Shown: positions 54,918 to 64,000 of the stretch, piece by piece | Layout: each line of letters starts with the position of its first letter | Position numbering within the stretch: position 1 is the first letter of the stretch | Origin: Paragyromitra xinjiangensis | Taxonomy: Eukaryota; Ascomycota; Pezizomycetes; Pezizales; Discinaceae | Reading direction: 5' to 3' | Assembly (NCBI GenBank): GCA_038503065.1 | Contig: JBCAMK010000022.1 | Coordinates: 620,001-684,000, forward strand | Length of the DNA: 64,000 nt | Notes under the pieces: model-generated | Database searches by the model: none | Seen by the model: only the letters and a program-made list of their open reading frames with translations | What the model was told of the DNA's origin: nothing | Translations under genes and position numbers: made by a program

Positions 54918-57900
54918 TGCAGCCACACCCAATCCCATCAGGCATAGCCATTGTGCAGCAACTGAACTGCGCCAAAGGACAGGCCTCTACCCTTTCAGTA
55001 ATTCGGGACATTGATTCATCAAACAACATCCTCATTCAAATGCTACAGGAACCTTGGCTAGATCATAATGGCCTACCCCCAGCAGCAAGCAACTTTGACA
55101 TTTATTTTCCTTGTATTTTTCCCAAAGTTGTTACTTATATTCGAAAGAACCTCAACATAAAGACCATTGTCACACTCAAACCGAATCCAAATATGATTGC
55201 GGTCACCCTTCAAACTGCACACACCAAATTGGAAGTCTGCAACATATATCTCCAACCTCGCGCTAATGACAATCATCATCTTCCATTATTATCACATTCT
55301 TTCCGTACAAATTCCATTTTAGCCGGTGACTTCAATCTACACCACCCGTGGTGGTACGGAGAAGAAGCCGAAACCACACATCGATACCCCTCTAGGCACC
55401 TACACCTCACAGAAACAGTAACGGAATGGCTAGAGGAAAATAATTTCAGACTTCTCAATAAACCGGGCACATTCACACACTTTCCAAGAAATGGAAATTC
55501 CCCCTCCATCATCGACCTAACCCTTGCTAGAGGCCTTACAGACATATTAGGCCCATGGTCAGCACCTGCCGCAGACGAACACAATTCTGACCATATCACA
55601 CTAAAAACCGTTTTATATTTATATCCCCCCTCTTATTTACCACGGCTTCTCTATTCAAAAACCAATTGGCCTATCTTCCACAAAACAATACAGGACGGAA
55701 TCATTCCCCTCGATTACAGCAACACACAGGCAACTGAAACCACTCTCAATCATATCGAGAGCCTAATCAACAAAGCCATCCAAAACGCAGTTCCCCTATC
55801 CAAACCCAAAATACAAGCCAAAGCCTGGTGGACACCTCACCTTTCCACTCTCAAGCGCAAGCTAGCCTGGTTAGAAAAACAACGACGAAAACCAAATTCC
55901 CCACCAATCATCCGACACCAAGCCAACGAAACGAGACGCATATGGAAAGCCGAAATCATCCAAGCAAAATGGAATCACTGGCACCTCACCCTCAAAGGCA
56001 TGAACCCAAGCACGGCATGGAACCTATTAAATAAATCCTCCGCCCGCAACAAATCCACAATCCCAGCCATACAAGGCAACACAACCAACGAAGACATTGG
56101 GGCATCCTTCCGCCAAACCTTCTTCCCTCCCCAGAATGAACCCCCACCCCTCCCGAATGATTTCTTACCCCCTCCCCTTTCAGACACCAGCAATCACATG
56201 CACATCATCACATCTCAGGAAATAGAAAATCTACTACAACATTCCAACATGCGCACAGCAGTGGGAGCGGACGGCTTCAACTACCTCACCCTTAGGGAGG
56301 TACACAGAGCCCGGCCAGCACTCCTCATTGCCCTCTTCAACAATCTCCTACAGTCAGGCCATATGCCCGACAGATGGAAAATCACACTGTGTCCCCATCC
56401 CCAAATCGAACAAGGCAGATTACTCAGACCCCAAGAGCTACCGCCCAGTATCCTTACTATCTTGCCTAGGGAAAATCCTTGAAAAAATAGTAGCAAAAAG
56501 CCTGGAACATTACGCCACTCTCAACGGAGCTATCCGACAACACCACACAGGAGCCAGAACAGGCGTATCTGCCATCGATTCACTCCACTTAATACTCACT
56601 CCCGCACAAAAACAACTCCTTATACCAATCACCAATAATGACCGAAAGACCCAGCGCCTACCCCCCCGACCCACCCTCCTAGCAACAGACATAGATGGAG
56701 CCTTTAATTGCGTCTCCCACCCCCATCTAATTCAAATCCTCCAGCATTACCGATTTCCAAACTGGTGCATCAAATGGATGTCCAGCTTCACCTCCAACCG
56801 CACCCTTGCCTTCAGAATAAATGGCAATCTGGAACCACCACTCCCGCTTAAAATTGGCCTTCCTCAAGGATCACCATTGTCATCAATCACATTCGTCATA
56901 TATGCAGCTGCATTGGACTGCCCATATGCCCCTGCCAACGAATTGTCAACCATATACATTGACGACGACACTGCACTTCAACTTGCAAAAACCCCACTAT
57001 ATGCCACGAAGAGGTTAACCGAAAGGCATGAGGCCAAAACCCAAAGGGCAAATTTCCTCAACATATCCTTCTCCGAACCCAAGACCGAGCTGCTCCACCT
57101 AATTCCTTCCAGCAGCAGCCTATCAATAAAGCAAAGCATACATCTTTTCAACAAAACCATTCATCCATCACCGCAAATAAAGGTCCTAGGTATCATACTG
57201 GATCAAAGATTGAACTTTCACACACACTGCCAGAAAGCAGCCTCCAGATTACGAACATCGCTATACCTAGTTAATAATCTCGTTAAGAGCAAAGGCCCGA
57301 CACCACACCTCCTACATCAATTAGCCCTCACCATCATCCTCCCAGCAGCCCTATTTGGCTCAGAGGTATGGTGGACAGGCACTTCAGACATCCTCAACCG
57401 ACTCAACCCCCCCTATCATAGGGTTGCCCGACTCATAACCGGCCTCCCCAAATTCACCCCCATCAACAAACTTCTGCCAGAAGCAGGATTACCTCCCCTC
57501 AATTTATTATTGGACATGCGCACACAATTGTATGCAATACGCATTTTACGCAACCCCAACAATCCCCTTCATTACATCCTACAACAACACATACAACACA
57601 ACAAATTCGTAGGCACAGGTCTACAAAGAGTTGGCAACATCCTCTCCAAACTCCTCCAAGGACCTCCACTTGAAGCCCTTTCCCTCCCCGCACATCCATT
57701 TCTCCCCCACAACAACATCCACATAGTGGGCACCAAACAATCGGCGACCTTATCCCATAAAGATTGGATAAACTCCCTTTCTAACGCCTGGGTAGTTTAT
57801 TCAGATGGATCCAAATCCGAAACAGGCACTACCGCAGCAGGCTGGAACATCCAACACATTTTTGCCGGAACAACCCTTCATTCACACTCAGGCAACTGTA

Positions 57901-58637
57901 ACCTCGGGCACCAATGTGAAAACGAAGATGCCGAACTCCACGGCATACAGGAAGCCACTTCATACCTTGTCAAGAATTTACCAATAGACAACGCCGACAT
58001 TTACCTCTGCATCGACAATCAAAACGCAATCAGAGCCCTAGCTGGAGGACCCACTTCTAACAGACAATTTTTAAATGATACCTTATCGCATATCAAAACC
58101 CTCCACAACCTAAATTGTTCGGTCACAGCACGCTGGACCCCATCCCATATGGGCATAGCAGGCAACGAAATAGCAGATCGCTTAGCCAAGGAAGGGCTAA
58201 CAAAACACCCATGCAAACACACCTGCACGACACTGGGCTGGCTATGTCTCCAACCCAAATTACAACTTTTGAGAGAATGGCAGCGGAATGCCCCCACCCC
58301 AGTCTCCCTACACCCTCCTCCTGTTATCAGGTTCCTCCGACGATCACAAGCACGAGCCATTTCCCTACTACGCACAAATCAAACCAAAGCGGACCCAAAC
58401 CCACTGACTCCTCCAACGACATGCGCATGCGGAGAAACATCATCATCAATCCACCTGGCCCTACACTGCCCGCTAAACACCTCTTCACGCCCACAATGGG
58501 GAAGCAACTGGCACACAGCAATATTGGATAATACCAACGCAACCGACTTACTCCACTTTATTCGTATGAATAACTTGGTTCAACTTTCCTCAAATTCATA
58601 TTTGGACGCAATTTCTAATTGCAATTTGCTTGATTAA
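54917..58637 (+). pseudogene. LINE-B1 ORF2 with a 2-nt deletion in RT
   Basis: The APE domain (NCAKGQAST, MLQEPWLDH, GDFNLHHPWWYG, HNSDHIT) and RT start (AVGADGFNYLTL) are read to about 56385. There a 2-nt deletion relative to B2 (ACACTGTG against ACACATTGTG) shifts the frame. The first frame ends at 56482. The second continues VPIPKSNKADYSDPKSYRPV, ATDIDGAFNCVS, GLPQGSPLSS, YIDDDT, RNase H YSDGSKSETG, ENEDAELHG, DNQNAIRAL and WTPSHMGIAGNEIAD, then CACGETSSSIHLALHC. All domains are present, but one protein cannot be made without a frameshift. Confidence 0.9.
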
Positions 58638-58905
58638 AGAATGAAAACTGGTAATCCGGGCGGGGGAAGCTTTTCTTTTGTTTCCGGTTATTGGGGATAT
58701 TTCATTTATTTTATTTTTGATTTAAAAGTTGTTCGAGTGTGTTTGTGTTTGTTATGTTTTGTTTTGAGTTTCCTTTATTATGTATGATGTTAACGGGGAA
58801 GAAGAGGCTGGCGGTGGATGAGGTCATGTATTCTTATACGCGTACCATTCGGTAGCTATTTAGGTTAGCGATCGTCTAAATTAAATGAAATTGGAAATTG
58901 GAAAT

Positions 58906-58914
58906 TGGGCTTCA
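58906..58914. repeat. LINE-B target copy TGGGCTTCA at the B1/B2 junction
   Basis: Nine bases identical to 53186-53194, separating the B1 3' tail from the B2 5' end TCCTGCACGCG. They show that B2 entered the same target site next to B1. Confidence 0.9.
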
Positions 58915-59063
58915 TCCTGCACGCGAAAAAGATCCCTGCAAAACTCCAAAAGCTACGTTGCAACGGCGTTACACACTGCAAAAAGTCTCTAAATCTTCGG
59001 CTTCATTTCTCACCACTTCCCCGCTCTCGCAACTCCCCATCGGGCGCATTGCCCCAACTCATC

Positions 59064-60641
59064 CTGGATCCGCCCCAAACTCCTCCCAGGAGATCCCGCA
59101 CACCCTCCCCATCTCCCGTGAAGCTGGTGACCTTTGGCACCAACTTCACCCTCCCCCTCATCGGCAAGAAGCGAACCCTCTCCAACCCCTCACCAGCCCC
59201 CGCCCGCTCAGGATCTCCAACAAAAATGACGACTCCTGGACCCTCCACCGGACAATCTCTCTTCATCTCAGCAGCTCCCGCTGGACCATCCACTGATTCA
59301 CAATACATCGACGAAGCCCTCATGCAGGAGCTCCCCGACGATTCCACTCCCAACTGGCTCAGAGACTTCAACAAGCATGAGGATTACATGCCTGATGTCG
59401 ATACGGAAGACTCTACCGAACAATATCTTGCCTGGCTCTCTAAGTCCAGCTTCGCCCGCCTCCACTCGCAGGTGGAAGAAAACAACACCCACCTCCTCGC
59501 CAAAGTCGCCATGCAGGAGAATGACATCCTCAGGCTCACGGATCAAACCAAGATCCTTCAAGAAATGGTTGGAAAACTTTCAACCACCCTTAACAACATG
59601 GCCAGGTCCCTTCAAACTATTGACAAGAACACCAGCCAACCCATTCGCACCCCGGCACCAGCCAGCAACCAGCAGCAAAAACCACCTACACAAAAACCTC
59701 AAACCCCTCTCCTAAATGACGGAAAACCCATGACCTACGCACAAGCTGCGAATGCCCCTGGTGCTCCCTTCACCAAGGTCAATAAAGGCAACAAGAAAAA
59801 GAAGCCCCTTCCCCCTAAGCTCTTCCAACCACAGTTTACCACCATAAACCGCCAAATCATCCTAGAAACTTCTGCCGACGTCCCAGCTTCCATTGACAAC
59901 TCTTCTCTTCTGGCTGCCATCAATAAGGAACTTGCCCCCCGCAATACCTCCATCCTCATGTGCACCAAAACTGCCAGACACAACTTTGTTCTAACCACTC
60001 GTCCCGACGAATCCGCCGAACAAATCTGTCAAGCATACCAAAAGGAAATAGAAACGGCGTGCACCCTCCTTAAAATCCCCCTTGGCGAAGCCAGACCAAA
60101 CTCCAAATGGTCTAAATTCATTGTCCATGGCATCCCCACCAAAGCAACGATGGCAGAAATCACAGAACAAATGTCCATCTCAGTACCCACCTTTACCCTC
60201 GCACAAACTCCCAGATGGCTCACCACCCCACAGGCAAGAGCCAACAAAACCCACTCAGCAATTGTCATCGCCCTGCCGCAAAAATTCACCATGGAGACAC
60301 TCGGTCTCTCCCAGATCCCTCTCTTCAACTCTTTCTGCCGGGTACAAGAATACATCGCAGTCTCCCCCACCACGCAATGCAGAAGATGCCAAGAATATGG
60401 CCACCACCAACAAACATGCAAGAAAGATTTCAAATGTGCAGTATGCGCGGAAACCCATGAAACTTCCAAACACCCTTGCACCACCGCTGGATGCCCCGCA
60501 GGCACTAAATGCACACACCCTCCAATCCGCTGTGCCAATTGCAACCAAGGGCACAAAGCCTACGAACGAAAAGTTTGCATTGCCTACACCAAGCTCACTG
60601 AGAGCCTTAAATCTTCCCGAATCAATACCAACTCTGCTTAA
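59064..60641 (+). CDS. LINE-B2 ORF1, Gag-like CCHC protein, probable CTG start
   Basis: 525 residues from CTG (ATCCTGG, A at -3), beginning LDPPQTPPRRSRTPSPSPVK. The frame is open from the element's 5' end but lacks ATG until TKMTTPGPSTGQSLF. Same plan as B1: YIDEALMQELPDD, ENDILRLTDQTKILQEMVGK, RQIILETSADVPASI, CRRCQEYGHHQQTC, CAVCAETHETSKHPC and CANCNQGHKAYERKVC. The TAA overlaps the ORF2 ATG. Intact. Confidence 0.87.
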   Translation: MDPPQTPPRRSRTPSPSPVKLVTFGTNFTLPLIGKKRTLSNPSPAPARSGSPTKMTTPGPSTGQSLFISAAPAGPSTDSQYIDEALMQELPDDSTPNWLRDFNKHEDYMPDVDTEDSTEQYLAWLSKSSFARLHSQVEENNTHLLAKVAMQENDILRLTDQTKILQEMVGKLSTTLNNMARSLQTIDKNTSQPIRTPAPASNQQQKPPTQKPQTPLLNDGKPMTYAQAANAPGAPFTKVNKGNKKKKPLPPKLFQPQFTTINRQIILETSADVPASIDNSSLLAAINKELAPRNTSILMCTKTARHNFVLTTRPDESAEQICQAYQKEIETACTLLKIPLGEARPNSKWSKFIVHGIPTKATMAEITEQMSISVPTFTLAQTPRWLTTPQARANKTHSAIVIALPQKFTMETLGLSQIPLFNSFCRVQEYIAVSPTTQCRRCQEYGHHQQTCKKDFKCAVCAETHETSKHPCTTAGCPAGTKCTHPPIRCANCNQGHKAYERKVCIAYTKLTESLKSSRINTNSA

Positions 60642-63600
60642 TGCAGCCACACCCGATCTTACCAGGCATAGCCATGGTGCAGCAACTGAACTGCGCCAAA
60701 GGACAGGCCTCCACCCTCTCAGTAATCCGCGACATAGATTCATCAAACAACATCCTCATTGAAATGCTACAAGAACCCTGGTTAGATCACAATGGGCTAC
60801 CCCCAGCAGCTAACAATTTCGACGCATACTTTCCTTGTGTTTTTCCTAAAGTTGTTATTTATATACGAAAGAATTTAAACATCAAAACAATCGTCACACT
60901 AAAACCCAATCCACACATGATTGCGGTCACACTCCAAACTGCACACATCAAATTAGAAGTATGCAACCTATACCTTCAACCTCGAGCCAACGACAACCAC
61001 CACCTTCCACTACTATCACACCCCTTCCACACCAACGCTATCTTAGCGGGCGACTTCAACCTACACCACCCATGGTGGTATGGAGCAGAAGCCGAAACAT
61101 CTCACCGATACTTTTCCAGACACCTACACCTCACCGAAACAATGACGGAATGGCTGGAGAACAACAATTTCAGACTCCTCAACAAACCAGGCATCTTCAC
61201 TCACTTCCCAAGGAACGGAAGCTCCCCCTCCATAATTGATCTCACTTTCGCAAGGGGCCTCACCGACACGCAAGGACCATGGTCAGCTCCCCCCTCAGAT
61301 GAACACAATTCAGACCACATCACAACAAAAACAATCCTATACCTCCAACCCCCTTCCTACATCACTCGACATTTATATGCGAAAACCAATTGGCCTGCTT
61401 TCCACAAAATCATTCAGGAAGGAGCAATTCCCCTTGATTATAGAAACATACAAACAACGGAGAACACCCTCAATCACATCGAAAATCTAATCAACAGGGC
61501 CATCCAGAACACGGTTCCCCTTTCTAAACCAAAAATCGGAGCCAAAAGCTGGTGGACACCTCAGTTATCCACCCTCAAACGCAAACTAGCTTGGCTAGAG
61601 AAACAACGACGCAAACCCAATTCTCCCCCCAACATCCGACAACAAGCCAACCAAGTGAGACAAACGTGGAAAGCCGAAATCACCATAGCCAAATGGAATC
61701 ACTGGCACCTCACCCTCAAAGGCTTAAACCCAGGCGCAGCATGGAACTTACTGAACAAATCCTCCGCCCGAAACAAATCCACAATCCCGCCCATACAAGG
61801 CAACGCAACCAACGAAGAAATAGGCACATCCTTCCGCCAAACTTTCTTCCCGCCCCAAAATGAACCTCCTCCCCTTCCAAATAATTTTCTTCCCACCCCT
61901 CTCATGGATACCAGCCACTTCACACACACAATCACTCCTCACGAAATAGAAAACCTGCTGCAACACTCAAACATGCGCACAGCAGTGGGCGCAGACGGCT
62001 TCAACTACCTCACACTCAGAGAAACACACAGAGCCCGCCCAGCCCTTTTATCCACCCTTTTCAACAACCTCCTCCAATTAGGACACATGCCTGACAGATG
62101 GAAAATTACACATTGTGTCCCCATCCCCAAATCAAACAAGGCGGATTATTCGGACCCCAAGAGCTATCGCCCAGTGTCCCTATTATCATGCCTAGGCAAA
62201 CTCCTGGAAAAAATAATAGCAAAAAGATTGGAACAATACGCCACCCTCAACGGAGCCATCCGTCCTCACCACACAGGTGCCAGAAGGGGTGTGTCTGCTA
62301 TAGATTTGCTACACCTAATACTCACCCCAGCGCAAAAGCAGCTCCTCATACCAATCACCAATAATGATCGGAAAACACAACGCTTACCACTTCGACCCAC
62401 TCTCCTGGCCACAGACATAGATGGCGCATTCAACTGTGTCTCACATCCCCATCTAACGCAAATCCTACAACACTTTTTATTCCCAAACTGGTGCATCAAA
62501 TGGATGTCCAGTTTCACAACCAATCACACCCTCACCTTTAGGATAAATGGGAATCTGGAAACACCACTCCCGCTCAAAATTGGCCTCCCACAAGGATCAC
62601 CACTGTCATCAATAGCCTTTGTCATTTATGCTGCGGCCCTTGATTGTTCTTACACCTCCCGAAACGAATCTTCCACCATCTACATTGACGATGATACAGC
62701 CCTCCAGCTAGCAAAAACACCAACCTTCGCCACCAAAAGACTCACGGAAAGACATGAGAACAAGGCACAAAGAGCCGCCTTCCTCAACATAACCTTTTCT
62801 GAACCCAAAACCGAACTGCTCCACTTAATCCCTTCCAGCAGCAGCCTCACGATCAAACAAGGCATACATCTTTTCAATAAAACCATAAATCCATCCCCAC
62901 AAATCAAGGTCCTAGGAATCATACTAGACCAACGATTAAACTTTCACACACACTGCCAAAAAGCAGCCTCCAGACTTCGAACATCAACATTTTTAGTCAA
63001 CAACCTTGTCAAGAGCAAGGGCCCAACACCACATCTCCTACACCAATTAGCCCTCACCATCATCCTCCCAGCAGCCCTTTTCGGCTCTGAGGTATGGTGG
63101 ACTGGCACCGCAGATATCTTCAACCGCCTCGCCCCCACCTATCACAGAGTAGCCCGACTCATAACCGGCCTCCCCAAATTCACCCCCATCAATAAACTTC
63201 TACCAGAAGCAGGTCTACCCCCCCTTAATTTACTTTTGGACATGCGTACACAGTTATATGCGATACGCATACTACGCAACCCCAACAATCCTATCCACCA
63301 CATCCTACAACAACACATACACCATAACAGCTTCATAGGCACAGGATTACAAAGAGTGGGCAGCCTCCTCTCCAAACTTCTCCGCGGTCCCCCACTTGAA
63401 GCCTTATCCTTACCCACACACCCATTCCTCCCACACAATAACATCCACATAATAGGCACCAAACAATCAGCAACTCTTTCACACACAGATTGGATAAATT
63501 CCCTCACCAACGCCTGGGTAGTCTATTCAGACGGCTCCAAATCTGAAACTGGCACCACCGCAGCAGGCTGGAATATCCATCACATTTTCGCCGGAATCAC

Positions 63601-64000
63601 CCTCCAATCATACACAGGCAATTGCAACCTGGGTCAACACTGCGAAAACGAAGACGCTGAATTGCATGGAATTCAGGAAGCCACCTCACACCTCATAAAA
63701 AATTTACCAATAGATAACATGGACATCTACCTATGCATCGACAATCAAAACGCGATCAAAGCATTGACTGGAGGACCCACATCTAACAGACAATTTCTGA
63801 ATGACGCCTTAGCACACATTCACACTTTACACAACCTCAATTGCTCGGTAACTGCGCGTTGGACTCCATCTCACATGGGTATAGAAGGCAACGAGGTAGC
63901 AGATCGCATGGCCAAAGAAGGCCTAACAAAACGCCCATGCAAACACACGTGCACAACCTTGGGTTGGCTTTGCCTACAACCCAAAATTCAGCTCTTAGCA
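60641..64000 (+). CDS. LINE-B2 ORF2 (partial at window edge): APE, RT, RNase H
   Basis: An open frame of 1120 codons with no stop to the window end, starting in a TAATG overlap. APE: NCAKGQAST, MLQEPWLDH, GDFNLHHPWWYG, HNSDHIT. RT: AVGADGFNYLTL, VPIPKSNKADYSDPKSYRPV, ATDIDGAFNCVS, GLPQGSPLSS, YIDDDT. RNase H: YSDGSKSETG, CENEDAELHG, DNQNAIKAL, WTPSHMGIEGNEVAD. The deletion seen in B1 is absent (ACACATTGTG). Only the C-terminal zinc motif is missing, beyond the edge. It is a candidate active copy. Confidence 0.92.
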   Translation, partial: MQPHPILPGIAMVQQLNCAKGQASTLSVIRDIDSSNNILIEMLQEPWLDHNGLPPAANNFDAYFPCVFPKVVIYIRKNLNIKTIVTLKPNPHMIAVTLQTAHIKLEVCNLYLQPRANDNHHLPLLSHPFHTNAILAGDFNLHHPWWYGAEAETSHRYFSRHLHLTETMTEWLENNNFRLLNKPGIFTHFPRNGSSPSIIDLTFARGLTDTQGPWSAPPSDEHNSDHITTKTILYLQPPSYITRHLYAKTNWPAFHKIIQEGAIPLDYRNIQTTENTLNHIENLINRAIQNTVPLSKPKIGAKSWWTPQLSTLKRKLAWLEKQRRKPNSPPNIRQQANQVRQTWKAEITIAKWNHWHLTLKGLNPGAAWNLLNKSSARNKSTIPPIQGNATNEEIGTSFRQTFFPPQNEPPPLPNNFLPTPLMDTSHFTHTITPHEIENLLQHSNMRTAVGADGFNYLTLRETHRARPALLSTLFNNLLQLGHMPDRWKITHCVPIPKSNKADYSDPKSYRPVSLLSCLGKLLEKIIAKRLEQYATLNGAIRPHHTGARRGVSAIDLLHLILTPAQKQLLIPITNNDRKTQRLPLRPTLLATDIDGAFNCVSHPHLTQILQHFLFPNWCIKWMSSFTTNHTLTFRINGNLETPLPLKIGLPQGSPLSSIAFVIYAAALDCSYTSRNESSTIYIDDDTALQLAKTPTFATKRLTERHENKAQRAAFLNITFSEPKTELLHLIPSSSSLTIKQGIHLFNKTINPSPQIKVLGIILDQRLNFHTHCQKAASRLRTSTFLVNNLVKSKGPTPHLLHQLALTIILPAALFGSEVWWTGTADIFNRLAPTYHRVARLITGLPKFTPINKLLPEAGLPPLNLLLDMRTQLYAIRILRNPNNPIHHILQQHIHHNSFIGTGLQRVGSLLSKLLRGPPLEALSLPTHPFLPHNNIHIIGTKQSATLSHTDWINSLTNAWVVYSDGSKSETGTTAAGWNIHHIFAGITLQSYTGNCNLGQHCENEDAELHGIQEATSHLIKNLPIDNMDIYLCIDNQNAIKALTGGPTSNRQFLNDALAHIHTLHNLNCSVTARWTPSHMGIEGNEVADRMAKEGLTKRPCKHTCTTLGWLCLQPKIQLLA

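Larger units (their letters stand above)
53195..58905 (+). mobile_element. LINE-B1, full-length Tad1-like LINE in gypsy-2 integrase
   Basis: Begins TCCTGCACGCGAAAAAGATCCC and ends with ATTGGAAATTGGAAATT repeats. It is followed by a target copy and then another B element in the same orientation. Its 5' UTR shares GATCCCTGCAAAAC and GTTGCAACGGCGTTACAC with LINE-A and h. ORF2 has a 2-nt deletion. The 268-nt 3' UTR (58638-58905) contains GATGAGGTCATGTATT, similar to the LINE-A 3' UTR. Confidence 0.93.
58915..64000 (+). mobile_element. LINE-B2, Tad1-like LINE, runs off the window
   Basis: The 5' end TCCTGCACGCGAAAAAG is identical to that of B1 and follows the duplicated target directly. ORF1 is intact and ORF2 is open to the window edge. 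The 3' UTR and the rest of gypsy-2 are not visible. This is the best-preserved B copy here. Confidence 0.92.

Noticed and set aside
1..64000. Host genes, tRNA or rRNA genes
   Set aside because: I saw no ORF without transposon motifs that looked credible, and no tRNA- or rRNA-like sequence; a covariance-model scan would be needed to exclude small RNA genes.

Overview
This window is a dense, multiply nested block of retrotransposons with no recognisable host gene. The organism is most likely a filamentous fungus, probably an ascomycete. The reasons are Tad1-like LINEs with APE, RT and RNase H domains, chromodomain Ty3/gypsy elements, and very short introns (58-61 nt) with GTATGT/GTATGG donors and TGCTAAC/CTGAC branch sites. 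The species and phylum are inference. Element names used here (gypsy-1, LINE-A and so on) are working labels.

Layout. 1-7253: the 3' end of a LINE (E) beside a gypsy LTR remnant, then an old minus-strand LINE (D1) with stop codons, split by an ORF1-only LINE (C1). 7254-39668: one Ty3/gypsy element (gypsy-1, minus strand) with two 733-bp LTRs. It is inflated from about 7.7 kb to 32 kb by three insertions. Inside its chromodomain is a head-to-tail array of four LINE units (A1, h1, A2, h2; 8305-23920). Inside its integrase is a LINE (B3; 24887-32593), which itself carries a 5'-truncated LINE (D2). Inside its RNase H region is a CATCAG-ended DNA element (X). Removing the insertions and one copy of each target duplication restores a single pol frame by arithmetic. 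39669-42687: a second X-like element, split by CATCAG elements Y and Z, then the 5' LTR and gag start of a third LTR retrotransposon. 42688-53194: a second gypsy element (gypsy-2, plus strand), broken by two ORF1-only LINEs (C2, C3) and then, at the same integrase site as in gypsy-1, by LINE-B copies in tandem (B1, then B2, which runs off the window).

Most interesting observations. (1) Both gypsy copies carry, between gag and pol, a sequence matching a complete type I hammerhead ribozyme: CUGAGGA and GAAA core, three helices, and an AUA cleavage triplet. The helices differ between copies by compensatory changes. (2) Both gag genes have a matching short spliceosomal-type intron just before the zinc knuckle. 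(3) LINE-A and LINE-B insert at fixed sites in gypsy pol and stack in tandem, each junction carrying a target-site copy. (4) Two LINE families have ORF1-only partners that keep an intact zinc-knuckle ORF1 and share ends with full-length elements. (5) ORF1 of LINE-A/B/h has no ATG before its conserved N-terminus, but has a conserved in-frame CTG in good context. (6) One LINE insertion made a 1377-residue in-frame ORF2 chimera.

How the parts work together: the gypsy elements act as landing sites for LINE-A and LINE-B. Full-length LINEs could supply endonuclease and reverse transcriptase to ORF1-only relatives. Many ORFs are intact, so recent activity is plausible.
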